Source: an uncultured Lewinella sp. (lineage in GTDB: Bacteria > Bacteroidota > Bacteroidia > Chitinophagales > Saprospiraceae). From it: a stretch of 52,976 nucleotides of DNA. Numbering within the stretch: the stretch's first letter is position 1; every line of letters starts with the position of its first letter. Where the stretch lies: assembly GCA_913057785.1 (NCBI GenBank), contig CAJXPD010000031.1, positions 1-52,976 on the forward strand, read 5' to 3'. Positions 36,201 to 45,775 of this stretch are shown piece by piece. The translations under genes were made by a program, and so were the position numbers. Under the pieces are notes generated by a model that saw nothing but the letters and a program-made list of their open reading frames with translations, did no database searches and was not told where the DNA came from.

Positions 36201-38460
36201 ATATGACAATCACATCTGTTCCGCTATCATTGCTTGAGAAACCTATTCCTACTTCACTACCCGAAGGAGGGTACTCATAATAGAAGCTTTCTCCGGCACT
36301 ATTCGTGGCTTTGAATTTATTGCTAAGACCTTCTCCTTCGATTGAAATCAGCGCCAAATACTCCGTTCCACTCGCATTACAACCTATTTCCCAAACCGTT
36401 ATATTTTCAATCACGCAGTTGGAGGCTTGACATTCACCAGTGGCAACTTCTGTGACGGCCTGACAATCGGGGTTATCATTCTCAGTAACTTTGAACCAGA
36501 GATTATCAGGATTGCCTTCAGGTACATATCCCGAAACGGTAATGGGTAATTGATCAAATCGAAAGAAATCAATCAATCCTTCTCTTCCATAGAGGTCGAA
36601 GAATTCATTGTCCGTGCCGCTGGCTTGAAAGTTGATCTTGACGTCATAGGCTATACCTGCATCCGTTTCATAGCATTCCAGAATGTAGGCTTCAAGTCCG
36701 TTGATTTGACATTCCAAGTTAGGTTGGCACGGGTATTCTAGTTCGAGGACAAAGCAGCATCCATCGTACTGCGAATCACAGATTTCAATGCGATCTGTGC
36801 CACTTTCCCTAGTGGAGAAGCCCAGTTCTATTTCATGACCCGCAGGGGGGTATTCTCCGTAGAATACCTCTCCCAATGCGTTGGTGGCCTTGAATTTATT
36901 GCTTAATCCTTGACCTTCAATGGAGACAAGAGCTATGTACTCAGTACCAGTTGCGTTACAGTCAATCTCCCAGAGTGTGACATTTTCAATCGTACACTCA
37001 TTGGCTTGACATTCGCCTGTAGCAACTTCTGTGACCGCCTGACAGTTTGGATTGTCGATTTCTTCCCTGACTTTAAACCAGAGATTGTCTGGATTGCCTT
37101 CAGGAACATATCCCGAAAGGGTTATGGGTAATTGGTCAAAACGGTAAGTGTCAACAAATCCTTCTCGGCTGTGAAGATCAAAAAACTCGTTGCTCATTCC
37201 ACTTGGTTCAAAGTTGATCTTAACATCATAAGCTATTCCTGCATTGGTCTCATAACACTCCAGTATAATCGCTTCAAAATCGTTGAATTGACATTCATCT
37301 GAAGGAACACAAGGGTACTGAATCCAGACACTATAGCAGCAGGAAGGATCATCGTAATCACAAATGGTTACTAAGTCTACGCTGTTCTCTTGTGGGGCAA
37401 AGCCAATCTCGATGAGCTGGGTGCTGGGATCCTTAACTACAAGATAACTTAGCCCCTGGCTATTGCTCACTCTTAGGGTGTCGCTCACATTCTGACCCTC
37501 TACAGCGACTAGTGCGATATATTCCGTACCCGCATCGTTGCAGCCCACTTCCTCAACACTGGCCTCCAACTGACAGATATCCTCACAAGGGGCCAAAGGA
37601 ATTTCTATTTCTCGGCAACACCCCTGATTGTCATTTTCACAAATGGTATACACGAAAGCGTCAAGCCCTTGGGAGTTAGGAACATTGGGTAAGGTTAAGG
37701 GGAGCTGTGCGTATTCATAGATGCCGATGAATTCTCCATTTTGTGAAAGACCAAAACCCGCTTCTGATGGTCCTCCATGTAAGAAATTCAATTGTATATC
37801 ATACTCGTAATAAAGATTAGGATGCTGTTGACACCCAGTTATTCCTGCTGTCACATGGTAAATGGGGCAGGAATCCCAACAGATATTATCGAGGCCAAAT
37901 TCTTGCCCTCCGATTAGTAGTGTTTTGATATCTCCTTCGAGGCATAGCGTTCCAGTGGAAAGGAATTGATTATTGCCAACTGGCGGATCAATTCTTAGGG
38001 TAACGCCAGGAGCAATTTCCTGTGGTGCTTCTCCAAAATGATTAAGCACAAAGATGGGAGAACCATTTACTGATATATTTTCTTCGCCACCACCATCAAA
38101 GTAAGACATGCATATCTTTCTGATAGGCTTTTCCAAGGCGGTGAAGTCAAGCTTTAGATTGATATTGCTAACGAACAAGTATTTTCCCTCCGCCAGCTCA
38201 AAATCAGTGAAGAGCGTCTCATAAACGGTGGCGTTCCAGAAGTCCGTGCTTCCGTCAAAATATTGGAAAGGTTCAAGCGTGACCTTGACGTCCCCTTGGG
38301 TGAAAGCCACACTTCCGGGTTCATCGCCACTAGCTCGGCCAAAATTCTGTTCTACCTCAAATTCCTCAAAAGTGATACAATTATTTTCTTGGGCCTGGGT
38401 GCTCAAGAGGCCGGCAAAGAAGCAAAGACTAAGTAATATTCTTTTGGGATTGATAATCAT
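33244..38460 (-). CDS. Giant secreted Cys-rich repeat protein with dockerin-like, cohesin-like and T9SS sorting segments
   Basis: The 1738-residue product has a signal peptide (ILLSLCFFAGLLSTQAQ). Residues about 100-380 include ICWDSCP and other disulfide-like motifs. Two near-identical units of about 195 residues follow (about 388-582 and 583-777), each with LECYET, AGIAYDVKINF, GYVPEGNPDNLWFKV and QAVTEVATGECQA; a third, diverged unit begins near 778. Residues about 1410-1480 show WPGDINTDNIANHFDLLPLG and HADTDGNGLIEASDRQAILDNF, a dockerin-like calcium pair. Residues about 1495-1640 look cohesin-like (GIAFTIEFDPETIRPESI, GSGPVASLIGI). The last 75 residues (LSPNPTNDEVRIWN to HRRIVRL) are a T9SS type A sorting domain. 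Likely a surface-attached structural or binding protein. Confidence 0.88.
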   Translation of the reverse strand: MIINPKRILLSLCFFAGLLSTQAQENNCITFEEFEVEQNFGRASGDEPGSVAFTQGDVKVTLEPFQYFDGSTDFWNATVYETLFTDFELAEGKYLFVSNINLKLDFTALEKPIRKICMSYFDGGGEENISVNGSPIFVLNHFGEAPQEIAPGVTLRIDPPVGNNQFLSTGTLCLEGDIKTLLIGGQEFGLDNICWDSCPIYHVTAGITGCQQHPNLYYEYDIQLNFLHGGPSEAGFGLSQNGEFIGIYEYAQLPLTLPNVPNSQGLDAFVYTICENDNQGCCREIEIPLAPCEDICQLEASVEEVGCNDAGTEYIALVAVEGQNVSDTLRVSNSQGLSYLVVKDPSTQLIEIGFAPQENSVDLVTICDYDDPSCCYSVWIQYPCVPSDECQFNDFEAIILECYETNAGIAYDVKINFEPSGMSNEFFDLHSREGFVDTYRFDQLPITLSGYVPEGNPDNLWFKVREEIDNPNCQAVTEVATGECQANECTIENVTLWEIDCNATGTEYIALVSIEGQGLSNKFKATNALGEVFYGEYPPAGHEIELGFSTRESGTDRIEICDSQYDGCCFVLELEYPCQPNLECQINGLEAYILECYETDAGIAYDVKINFQASGTDNEFFDLYGREGLIDFFRFDQLPITVSGYVPEGNPDNLWFKVTENDNPDCQAVTEVATGECQASNCVIENITVWEIGCNASGTEYLALISIEGEGLSNKFKATNSAGESFYYEYPPSGSEVGIGFSSNDSGTDVIVICDYASPDCCKTIEVEYPCQPNGGSCDIRDLEVDILACELTSAGYAYDLKINFVSEGTNNPYFDLFLQGELYETYGFEQRPVTVSNYLPGPGNNSLTIKVAENDNLECHSIVEIPLAPCDNTGECNISEVIAEAHNCDGNTFLLDVAFQSANSGPLGYYVYGDGAIFGPYSYDEAFVTIGPFPGDGQNIVDILILDIANPACFGYLEFGPLDCETQCRITEVVAEQLDCVDGSFYVQVDFESENVGEEGFTIRGNGTNYGSFSYGDAPVMVGPIASVSDQLLEFIVIDNADPSCRAFTTLEPTYCPSCEIKDLSYSVQCDDYSGYFTLNLDFIASEPSSESFYLLFDGEIYESFSYEALPLSQDLDLDLATASSIAVVDKENPDCGQSLDFSVPCCNLRDLVVEAHPCEEDGSFQVDLNLVPINTQDSFTVVYGPVNGDLTSAQYAYEDLYLTLGPLNGIDQTDWYFQVTDESLFCSTSGEFTFESCELAACIGFEEAQVGSYGPLTGYQTGDVFLQEGGLSFGIGSSCDCFVHLVEYPSIFPAFSLAQGQMMVLDGSEVIVGFEDLDASVEELTIDYYFDGSQFTLIANDAALIQVTHPTELPNVVAPGITLTVSPDPNDPKMGTLTFTGNVSLLLLGVEGKMSLDNVCLSLGTEEVWPGDINTDNIANHFDLLPLGIAQGADGPIRENESTSWEGIPAAPWDLSFPNGINYKHADTDGNGLIEASDRQAILDNFLETRGEVVPFEPIAATPNNPTLFVETPNEGWPTGQAFNLPIVLGTPTLPVEGLHGIAFTIEFDPETIRPESIALDFTNSWLGDENQDLLTLDKTLAEEGQIFVALSRVGPQELFGSGPVASLIGIIDDIAGLTSTPINVAAPLAVTASLDTIPIFTESSDLIIQRFQEVPNLDLLKSLILSPNPTNDEVRIWNKYGVPIDQVDVIDSAGNLLTTIKEGANRISLKAQPAGVYMLRIRMGQVIAHRRIVRL
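36130..37300 (-). repeat. Tandem repeat of about 585 bp within the giant gene (two close copies)
   Basis: Two in-frame copies of about 195 codons lie at roughly 37300-36715 and 36715-36130. They share long stretches at both protein and DNA level, for example the codons for GYVPEGNPDNLWFKV. A diverged third copy continues toward lower coordinates. Boundaries are estimated from protein alignment by eye. Confidence 0.75.
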
Positions 38461-38651
38461 TTAATGGTTCTGTTTTCTGTTCTTGAAATCTAGTGCTTGT
38501 AAGGACGAACAGCCAGTTTGCAGTGATTCTTGGGTCTTTCGCTGAAATTACGACTAATCCAGCAAGAGTCGAATAAGAGAAATCCGGCATATATGTCCTA
38601 GACGCACTACAAATCTGCCTTTTTTCACCTCTTTTTGGAAAAACATTATTG

Positions 38652-38682
38652 TTGTTTTTTTGGAAAAAATGAACTATTTTTG
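38652..38682 (+). promoter_or_regulatory. Bacteroidota-type promoter
   Basis: TTG (38652-38654), 20-nt spacer and TATTTTTG (38675-38682), a full -7 match, in a very AT-rich 290-bp gap that holds no gene. It should drive the gene at 38751. Confidence 0.5.
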
Positions 38683-38750
38683 TGTTCTATAAAGGATATA
38701 AACTATTGATTATAAATATTTTTTGAGATAAATATTTTTGGATTTTTTTT

Positions 38751-40211
38751 ATGATAGATAATAAATTAACTAAATTGTTATCTACACTTTCTAGAAAGGA
38801 ATTCACTCGGTTCAGAGAATTCGCACACTCACCCTATTTTAACAAGCACAAGGAAGTCAAAGCTCTGCTAAACTATTTTGATCGGATCTATCCGAAATTT
38901 GACGAGAAAAATTGCCATCGAAAGAAAATTTTCAAAAAAATTTTTCCTGGGGAGAATCATGATCAATCCAAGCTAGCGGTGGTGTTTACTTACACGCAGC
39001 GCCTGATGGAAGAATTTCTAGTTTCTGAGCGAGTAAGAGAGGATAAGTATCTGAAAAACAGGTTGTTGTTGAAGGACTTACGTCAGCGAAAGCAATTTAA
39101 GTTGTATGAAAGTCGATTAGGGAAAACTCAGAAAGGCCTTGATTATCACGGGATTAGAGATAGCAGTTTTCATCAAAGGGAGTATGAACTGGCGGTCGAG
39201 TCGGATTACTTTTACACAACAATTCGTCGTAAGGGTAAAGACTTTAGTTTAGATCAGCAGATGCGCAGTCTCGATCATTACTATCTAGCGGAAAAGCTAA
39301 AGAGTGCTGTTGAGATCCAGATCCGTAGAAAAATCCTGAAGCAGGAATATATAAATCCGATGATGAAGCCGGTCTTAGGTGCGGTGCAAGAGTATCATCA
39401 CTTGTATCGTGAGATTCCGGCCATAGATCTTTACTATCGGATTTTTCTCATGGTCACGCAACAAGACACGCATTACTATTTTGATGCGCTAGAAACTTTG
39501 CAGGCTAAAGAGCGTTATTTTCCGAAAGAGGAATTGGCGACCATTTACAATTATTTTCAGAACTACTGCATCGGACAGATTAACAACAATAATCCAGCTT
39601 TCCTTAAGGAGATCTTCTTGTTGTATCAGCTGCAATTGCAACAAGAACTAATAATCGATGAAGGATATTTGTCTGATCTGCACTACAAGAACATTGTAAC
39701 GACAGGTATTCGTTTGCAGGAGCTAGAATGGGTGAAGAACTTTATTGAGCAATATAGGCAGTCTCTGCGTCCGGCAGTTAGAGAAAATGCTTATTCCTTT
39801 AATTTGGCCTCTTATTTCCATGCCGTAGGAAAGTATGACGAAGTATTGGCACTATTGCAAGAGGTAGCCTACAGTGACTTTAGATACAATTTAGGAGCAA
39901 AGGCGCTCCTTCTCCGAACATTCTATGAACAGCGATCATTTGAAGCTCTGTATTCCTTAGTGGATTCTTCTCTGCAGTTTTTGCACAGGAACGAGCATTT
40001 GGCAGATGCCCTGAGGACTGGTTATTCAAACCTATTTCGACTAACTAGGAGAGTGGCTCATCTACAAGGAAACTGGCAGTACTGGTCAGGGGAAAAACGG
40101 CGGAGAGAAATGAGTCGATTAGAAGAGGAGATTGAAGAGGCTAAAGCTATATTCAATAAAGCTTGGTTAGTGCAACAGCTGCAAAAGCTTAAAACTGGAT
40201 TAACTGATTGA
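38751..40211 (+). CDS. Conserved-looking helical protein of unknown function
   Basis: The 486-residue product has no signal peptide and no membrane segment and is basic and almost wholly helical. It opens with LTKLLSTLSRKEFTRFREFAHSPYFNKHKEVKALLNYFDRIYPKF, an N-terminal pattern I associate with a Saprospiria-type family of unknown role (recollection, not a search). The middle has paired helices spaced like TPR or HEAT repeats (AIDLYYRIFLMVTQQD, FEALYSLVDSSLQF), so a scaffolding role is possible. It has its own promoter-like sequence and is followed by the RlpA gene on the same strand after 169 bp. Codon use looks like that of its neighbours. Confidence 0.75.
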   Translation: MIDNKLTKLLSTLSRKEFTRFREFAHSPYFNKHKEVKALLNYFDRIYPKFDEKNCHRKKIFKKIFPGENHDQSKLAVVFTYTQRLMEEFLVSERVREDKYLKNRLLLKDLRQRKQFKLYESRLGKTQKGLDYHGIRDSSFHQREYELAVESDYFYTTIRRKGKDFSLDQQMRSLDHYYLAEKLKSAVEIQIRRKILKQEYINPMMKPVLGAVQEYHHLYREIPAIDLYYRIFLMVTQQDTHYYFDALETLQAKERYFPKEELATIYNYFQNYCIGQINNNNPAFLKEIFLLYQLQLQQELIIDEGYLSDLHYKNIVTTGIRLQELEWVKNFIEQYRQSLRPAVRENAYSFNLASYFHAVGKYDEVLALLQEVAYSDFRYNLGAKALLLRTFYEQRSFEALYSLVDSSLQFLHRNEHLADALRTGYSNLFRLTRRVAHLQGNWQYWSGEKRRREMSRLEEEIEEAKAIFNKAWLVQQLQKLKTGLTD

Positions 40212-40218
40212 AAAAGAG

Positions 40219-40226
40219 TATCTTTG
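40219..40226 (+). promoter_or_regulatory. -7 box, distal of two upstream of rlpA
   Basis: TATCTTTG followed by CA, 162 nt before the rlpA ATG. Identical in ten bases to the box at 40285. No -33 TTTG at normal spacing. Confidence 0.35.
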
Positions 40227-40284
40227 CATCGAACGTAACCGTTTGAATGTGACAACGTATAATAATTTCGTTAAATTATTGTTA

Positions 40285-40292
40285 TATCTTTG
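40285..40292 (+). promoter_or_regulatory. -7 box, proximal of two upstream of rlpA
   Basis: TATCTTTG followed by CA, 96 nt before the rlpA ATG at 40381. A full TAnnTTTG match without a clear -33 partner. Confidence 0.4.
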
Positions 40293-40380
40293 CACGTCGA
40301 TGTGATTAAAGGAAAAAACGTTCACTATGAAGACATTTCCCATGCGAAAAAAACTAAATACGTTATTAAATAATAGGATC

Positions 40381-41505
40381 ATGAAACAAAGTTTTACTTA
40401 TCTAGTCCTATTCTCGCTTTTGCTATCTACACCAATATTTTCTCAATCAATTGTTAACAATGTTGAAGCGGGAACAGCGCTGTATTATGCCGACTATTTG
40501 GAAGGCAGAAGAACGGCTTCCGGGGAAGTCTTTAAGCAGTCAGAATTGACTTGCGCTCACAAAACTTATCCCTTTGGAACCTGGTTAAGAATTACGCGAT
40601 TAGACAATCAACAGTCAGTTACAGTTCGAGTAAATGATCGTGGCCCCTTTTGCGAGGGTTGTGTCGTTGATCTTTCTAAAGCTGCCGCAGCAAGAATCAA
40701 CTTACTTCAGGCCGGTAGAGCGGAAGTGAAGGTGGAAGCCATGGGAGTGACCGAAGCGGCTCCCGCGGAGCAATTGACAGCTCGCGGGGGGAATAACATT
40801 CCTCAGAGCTTTAGCAACACCACCAGTAGTAGAATTCCTAATTCCTACAGCAATGTGCCACGGACCTACAGTAACGTCCCACAAAGTTACAGTACTGTAC
40901 CACAGAATAATACGATAAGAAGAAGAACTACTACCCAAAACAACAATTCAGGTGCAACTACGCTATCTAATTGGGAACAGGATTTGAGAAATCGTACTTC
41001 TTCTCAAGTTAGACCTAGGACTTACTCTTACACTTCGCCAACCTTAAGTTCTCGCGCACCTGCCAATACCAATGCAGTTAGCGACAGAGAGTTCACGGCA
41101 AAGGGCACGACCACTACTGCTAGACGTAACGTTCCTACCAATTATTCTTGGTCACCGAATACGGCCATCCGAGGAGCGGCCACTAGCAGAACAAATACGG
41201 CTCCAAGTTCCGCGGTCCCAGCTGCAGTTCCAGCAAACTACAGCTACGTACCTAGTGCAAATACTGGCTATGGCGTGCAAGTAGCCTCTTATGCCAATTA
41301 CAATAATGCTGATAAGCGTCAACGCAGTGTGTACGCTAAGGGAATCAACAATGTCTTCATTAAGCAAGGAAAGAGCCGTAAGGGAGATCAAGTCTTTCGA
41401 GTGGTAGTAGGACCCTTTAGTGATCAAAACACTGCTGCTCAGAGCCTACAACAACTACGCAGTACCTATGGCTTAAGAGGATTTGTCTTGAACTTGGCCA
41501 AATAG
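40381..41505 (+). CDS. rlpA: RlpA-like septal ring protein/lytic transglycosylase with SPOR domain
   Basis: ATG at 40381 gives a clean signal peptide (MKQSFTYLVLFSLLLSTPIFS); an in-frame ATG at 40327 would place 18 polar residues before it. Mature residues about 25-110 form the double-psi barrel: ASGEVFKQSELTCAHKTYPFGT, VRVNDRGPFCEGCVVDLSKAAA, with the His and Asp of the active site. A long Ser/Thr/Asn-rich linker follows with three YSNVP-type repeats. The C-terminal 75 residues (YGVQVASYANYNNADKR to VVVGPFSDQNTAAQSLQQL) are a SPOR domain that binds denuded septal peptidoglycan. RlpA cleaves such glycans during division. It has no lipobox, unlike the E. coli lipoprotein. Confidence 0.92.
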   Translation: MKQSFTYLVLFSLLLSTPIFSQSIVNNVEAGTALYYADYLEGRRTASGEVFKQSELTCAHKTYPFGTWLRITRLDNQQSVTVRVNDRGPFCEGCVVDLSKAAAARINLLQAGRAEVKVEAMGVTEAAPAEQLTARGGNNIPQSFSNTTSSRIPNSYSNVPRTYSNVPQSYSTVPQNNTIRRRTTTQNNNSGATTLSNWEQDLRNRTSSQVRPRTYSYTSPTLSSRAPANTNAVSDREFTAKGTTTTARRNVPTNYSWSPNTAIRGAATSRTNTAPSSAVPAAVPANYSYVPSANTGYGVQVASYANYNNADKRQRSVYAKGINNVFIKQGKSRKGDQVFRVVVGPFSDQNTAAQSLQQLRSTYGLRGFVLNLAK

Positions 41506-41564
41506 ATCTGATGCCGTAAAACGACAAGTAGACTTAAGATAAAAGATATTATTGTACATAAAAT

Positions 41565-41595
41565 CAGGGGCACTGACCGTCGGTCAGTGCCCCTG
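41565..41595. terminator. Bidirectional terminator hairpin
   Basis: CAGGGGCACTGACCG (41565-41579) and its perfect complement (41581-41595), 15 bp with a very tight turn, lie between the convergent ends of rlpA and ilvN. No long T run on either side. Confidence 0.75.
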
Positions 41596-41631
41596 TTGCA
41601 TCAAACACTAATGTGATTTGTCTGTTTAGGC

Positions 41632-42192
41632 CTAGACGCCTTCTTCTTCGACTTGATTGCCGACCTCTTGCTCTAGACTTTGCAGGTACTTATTTAATCT
41701 TTCCATTGGCTTTACAATAGCAACACGACCTGAACGGACGAACTCGTAGATACCTAGTTCTTTCAGTTCCTCCAGCAAGGCGGTAGTTTCATGCTCATGC
41801 CCTGTTTTTTCTATTACGATGTACTCTTGCTCGATTTGTAGAATTCGAGCATTGTATTGTCGAATTAATCGCTCTACACTGCTATCCCCCGAAAAAATCT
41901 GAGTAGGTACTTTGTATAAAGCTATTTCCTGGTAAACAATCTCGTCTTCCTCATAATAAAAAGCCTTAATCACATCAATCTGCTTTTCCAATTGTCCCAT
42001 CAGCTTTTCAATTGCGTTTGCACCTAAACTGACAACAATGGTGAACCGGTGAATTCCAGGTATAGAGGATTCCGAAGTGGTTAGACTTATGATATTGATA
42101 TGGCGTCGAGTGAAGACAGAAACAACTCTAGCCAACAAACCCGTTTGGTTTTCCGTGAAAACCGTAATGGTATATTTATGTTTTGATTCCAT
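41632..42192 (-). CDS. ilvN: Acetolactate synthase small (regulatory) subunit
   Basis: The 186-residue protein has an N-terminal ACT domain (YTITVFTENQTGLLARVVSVFTRRHINIISLTTSESS) that in this family binds valine for feedback control, followed by the C-terminal domain of the small subunit (LIRQYNARILQIEQEYIVIEKTG). It regulates and activates the large subunit, whose gene ends 29 bp upstream on the same strand. Length is normal for IlvN/IlvH. It is the last gene of the ilvD-ilvB-ilvN operon. Confidence 0.93.
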   Translation of the reverse strand: MESKHKYTITVFTENQTGLLARVVSVFTRRHINIISLTTSESSIPGIHRFTIVVSLGANAIEKLMGQLEKQIDVIKAFYYEEDEIVYQEIALYKVPTQIFSGDSSVERLIRQYNARILQIEQEYIVIEKTGHEHETTALLEELKELGIYEFVRSGRVAIVKPMERLNKYLQSLEQEVGNQVEEEGV

Positions 42193-42221
42193 GATCTTTC
42201 AATTGATTGCTTTTCAGCTTC

Positions 42222-43967
42222 TTAAGGTTCCAATACAATTTCATCTACGGCTTTGCCACTCGCTACCATAGGGAAGACGTTTTCTTCCTTCTCTACTTCC
42301 ACGTGTAGCAGGTAGGGGCCATCGTGTGCGATCATTTCGGCCACGGCATCTTTCAGATCTTCTGGCTTGGAGATCTTTCTACCTGGAACCCCAAATCCTT
42401 CCGCAATTTTGATAAAATCCGGATTGACCAATTCAACCGAGGAGTATCGTCGCTCGAAAAAGAGCTGCTGCCATTGGCGCACCATACCCAGGTAATTGTT
42501 ATCCAGCAGTACGATTTTTACACCTACATTCCATTGCGCGCACATGCCCAACTCTTGGATGGTCATCTGGAATCCACCATCTCCGATAAAGGCTACTACT
42601 TCTCGCTCTGGCTGCGCCAATTTGGCACCAAATGCGGCTGGTAACCCAAAGCCCATCGTACCGGCTCCTCCTGAAGAAACCCATTGATTCGTGGATCGAT
42701 AGGAATAGTAGCGTGCCGCGATCATCTGGTGCTGCCCAACGTCCGTAGCCACAACCGCCAATCCATCGGTTTGGTCAGAAACTTCTTTAACAGCCATACC
42801 CATTTTGATGTGGCCATCTTCTGAAGCATTGACCGCTTTACTGATTACCTTTTCTTCTTCAATGCGACGGTATTCTGCTGCCTTTGCCAACCAGGCAGGA
42901 TAGGATTTCTCCTCTACCATTGGTAGTAAAGATTCTAAGGCAGCCTTGGCATCTGAAATCACGGGTACATGTGCATAGACATTTTTGTTGATTTCAGAAT
43001 GGTCAATCTCAATGTGTATGACCTTTGCCTGCTTGGCATAGGCATCCAAGCGCCCAGTTACTCGATCATCAAAACGCATACCGATTGCTATCAGGACATC
43101 GCATTCGTTTTGCATCATATTTGGACCATAGTTTCCGTGCATGCCCAACATTCCAATATGTAGGGGATGCTCAGAAGAGATGGAAGATAAGCCATGAATA
43201 GTGCAGGCTAAGGGTATACCTGTTTTTTCAACAAAAGCTTTGAACACCTCCTGCGCGTGCGCAATCTGGATACCATGCCCGGCTAGAATTAATGGCTTCT
43301 CTGCCTTGTTGATCAATTCAGCAGCTTGTCGCAAGGACTCGGGGTCTGCTTTTGGCAGTGGTTGGTAACTACGAATGACAGGTCTTGGTGTATAATGGAA
43401 CTCAATATCTTCCAACTGTGCATTTTTAGTAACGTCGATCACTACCGGTCCAGGTCTACCTGAATTGGCAATATAGAATGCCTTAGCGAACACTTCTGGG
43501 ATTTCGCTGGCCTTCGTAATCTGAAAGTTCCACTTAGTGACTGGCATGGTGCAATTGATCACATCCGTTTCCTGGAAGGCATCACTACCCAGTAGGTGGC
43601 TGAATACTTGCCCCGTAATACAAATCAGAGGCGTAGAGTCTAGGATCGCATCACCAAGTCCAGTGATTAAGTTGGTGGCTCCAGGGCCTGACGTGGCCAT
43701 GCAGACTCCGATCCTTCGAGTTACACGGGCGTAGCCTTGAGCGGCGTGAATAGCACCTTGTTCGTGACGTGGTAGAATGTGCCTGAGTCTATCTTGATAG
43801 TAATACAAAGAATCATAGACTGGCATGATGGCACCTCCTGGATACCCGAAAATGGTATCTACTTGTTCTTCGATCAAACACCGGAGAATAGCTTCGGCAC
43901 CTGAAATCACTTCTTTTGTTTGAGGAGCTGCGCTGGTCGCTGTTGCTGTCTGAGTATTGCTTTTCAT
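42222..43967 (-). CDS. ilvB: Acetolactate synthase large (catalytic) subunit
   Basis: The 581-residue enzyme joins two pyruvates to acetolactate (valine/leucine path) or pyruvate with 2-oxobutyrate (isoleucine path), using thiamine diphosphate, Mg and FAD. Motifs: [14 protein letters not shown], catalytic Glu in [30 protein letters not shown], and the ThDP motif [35 protein letters not shown] short low-complexity N-terminus ([15 protein letters not shown]) precedes the fold. It starts 49 bp after ilvD and is followed by ilvN, so catalytic and regulatory subunits are made together. Confidence 0.96.
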   Translation of the reverse strand: MKSNTQTATATSAAPQTKEVISGAEAILRCLIEEQVDTIFGYPGGAIMPVYDSLYYYQDRLRHILPRHEQGAIHAAQGYARVTRRIGVCMATSGPGATNLITGLGDAILDSTPLICITGQVFSHLLGSDAFQETDVINCTMPVTKWNFQITKASEIPEVFAKAFYIANSGRPGPVVIDVTKNAQLEDIEFHYTPRPVIRSYQPLPKADPESLRQAAELINKAEKPLILAGHGIQIAHAQEVFKAFVEKTGIPLACTIHGLSSISSEHPLHIGMLGMHGNYGPNMMQNECDVLIAIGMRFDDRVTGRLDAYAKQAKVIHIEIDHSEINKNVYAHVPVISDAKAALESLLPMVEEKSYPAWLAKAAEYRRIEEEKVISKAVNASEDGHIKMGMAVKEVSDQTDGLAVVATDVGQHQMIAARYYSYRSTNQWVSSGGAGTMGFGLPAAFGAKLAQPEREVVAFIGDGGFQMTIQELGMCAQWNVGVKIVLLDNNYLGMVRQWQQLFFERRYSSVELVNPDFIKIAEGFGVPGRKISKPEDLKDAVAEMIAHDGPYLLHVEVEKEENVFPMVASGKAVDEIVLEP

Positions 43968-44016
43968 GGCATTGCAATTTGCGGTTTCTACGTGATATTT
44001 GCTGAATTAGAGGGAA

Positions 44017-45696
44017 TTACATGGCATCTGTTACACAACCTTCGCTGGCTGACGAAACGGTAAGCGCATATTTTCTCAAAAGCCCTGTGGTTGCCCGAGG
44101 AGCAGGCGTCTGCCACTTTGCTTTTCTGGCTTGGGTCTCTTCTTTCGAAAGATCCACTTCAAGTTTATTGTTAATTGCGTCAATCGTTATCTTATCTCCA
44201 TTCTCTAGGAGGCCAATTAGGCCACCTTGCTGAGCCTCAGGAGTGATGTGCCCCACAACAAAGCCGTGCGTTCCACCAGAGAATCGCCCGTCTGTAATCA
44301 AAGCCACTTGTTTACCCAGGCCTTGACCCATGATGGAAGAAGTAGGCTTGAGCATCTCAGGCATTCCAGGAGCACCTTTAGGACCGCAATATCGGATCAC
44401 TACCACCTCACCGGCTACAATTTCTCTCCTTTGCAGGGCGGCGTTTAGATCAGCTTCACTATCAAATACATGAGCCGGTCCACTGAATACTTCTCCTTCT
44501 TTGCCCGTGATCTTTGCTACTGAGCCTCCCTCTGCCAAGTTTCCATATAGGATCTGTAAGTGACCGGAGTCTTTGATTGGTTCAGAGAAGGAGCGGATGA
44601 CCTGCTGTCCTTCTTTTAAAGGCTCAACATCCGCCAAGTTTTCAGCAAGGGTTTTACCTGTAACGGTCATGCAGTCGCCATGCAAGTAGCCCTCATCCAA
44701 TAAGAACTTCATTACTGCCGGCACTCCGCCCACCTGGAAGAGATCTTCCATAACATATTTCCCACTGGGCTTCAAGTCCGCCAAGAAAGGTGTCTTATCG
44801 CTAATGCGTTGGAAATCATCAATGGTTAATTCTACCTCCACGGAGCGTGCGATCGCTAAGAGATGCAGTACGGCATTAGTGGAACCCCCCAAGACGGTGA
44901 TTAGTGTAATCGCGTTTTCAAAGGATTTGCGGGTCATGATATCTCGAGGTTTGAGATCCATTTCCAGCACCTTTCGAATCGCTTTACCAATCCGCTCACA
45001 ATCCATTTTCTTGTCTTCGTGATTCGCGGGGATGGAAGAATTATAAGGAAGACTCATGCCTAATGCCTCAATAGCGGAAGCCATGGTGTTGGCGGTGTAC
45101 ATACCTCCACATGCACCTGGGCCTGGGCAGGCCTTCTTTACCACTTCTTTGAAATCTTCAGGCGTAATCTGTCCCGTATTTTTTTCACCCAGTGCCTCAA
45201 AGGCAGAAACAATATCTAGCTTTTTATCTGCGTGGCAGCCTGGGCTGATGGTGCCACCGTATAGCAGAATCGAGGGCCTGTTGAGTCGACCCAGGGCAAT
45301 CATGGCTCCTGGCATGTTTTTATCACAACCTACCACCGGAACAACTGCATCGTACCACTGCGCTGAAACGACGGTTTCGATGGAATCAGCAATGATATCT
45401 CTAGAAGGCAGGGAAAAACGCATACCTGTGGTGCCCATAGACATCCCATCACTCACGCCGATGGTGTGAAAGATCAAACCTACTAAATCACTTTCCCAAA
45501 CGCCGCCTTTCACTATTTCGGCTAAACCATTCAGGTGCATGTTACAGGTGTTGCCTTCCCATCCTGTACTGACTATCCCTACCTGCGCTTTTTCCATGTC
45601 CGCTTCCGTCAAACCAATGCCATATAGCATGGCCTGAGCGGCCGGTTGTGTCTCGTCTTGCGTTAGCTGTCTGCTGTATTTGTTCAGCTGCTTCAT
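44017..45696 (-). CDS. ilvD: Dihydroxy-acid dehydratase
   Basis: The 559-residue enzyme makes the 2-oxoacid precursors of valine and isoleucine from dihydroxy acids. Three conserved cysteine sites for the Fe-S cluster are seen: [17 protein letters not shown] and [18 protein letters not shown]. Further hallmarks are [27 protein letters not shown] and [20 protein letters not shown]. It is the first structural gene of the operon and lies about 210 nt downstream of an attenuator-type terminator and leader ORF. Confidence 0.96.
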   Translation of the reverse strand: MKQLNKYSRQLTQDETQPAAQAMLYGIGLTEADMEKAQVGIVSTGWEGNTCNMHLNGLAEIVKGGVWESDLVGLIFHTIGVSDGMSMGTTGMRFSLPSRDIIADSIETVVSAQWYDAVVPVVGCDKNMPGAMIALGRLNRPSILLYGGTISPGCHADKKLDIVSAFEALGEKNTGQITPEDFKEVVKKACPGPGACGGMYTANTMASAIEALGMSLPYNSSIPANHEDKKMDCERIGKAIRKVLEMDLKPRDIMTRKSFENAITLITVLGGSTNAVLHLLAIARSVEVELTIDDFQRISDKTPFLADLKPSGKYVMEDLFQVGGVPAVMKFLLDEGYLHGDCMTVTGKTLAENLADVEPLKEGQQVIRSFSEPIKDSGHLQILYGNLAEGGSVAKITGKEGEVFSGPAHVFDSEADLNAALQRREIVAGEVVVIRYCGPKGAPGMPEMLKPTSSIMGQGLGKQVALITDGRFSGGTHGFVVGHITPEAQQGGLIGLLENGDKITIDAINNKLEVDLSKEETQARKAKWQTPAPRATTGLLRKYALTVSSASEGCVTDAM

Positions 45697-45775
45697 GTTA
45701 CGTTTTATTTTCGGTAAAATGAGTTGTTCATATAAAGGTAAAAGGGTGCATTTGAGAAATCGAACGAAAAAATGC

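Noticed and set aside
33244..38460. CRISPR-like or mobile repeat reading of the internal repeats
   Set aside because: The repeats are in frame, about 585 bp long, and code for the same protein unit, so they are a protein-domain duplication.
45056..45469. 137-codon plus-strand ORF opposite ilvD
   Set aside because: ilvD is unmistakable on the other strand; this is a mirror frame.
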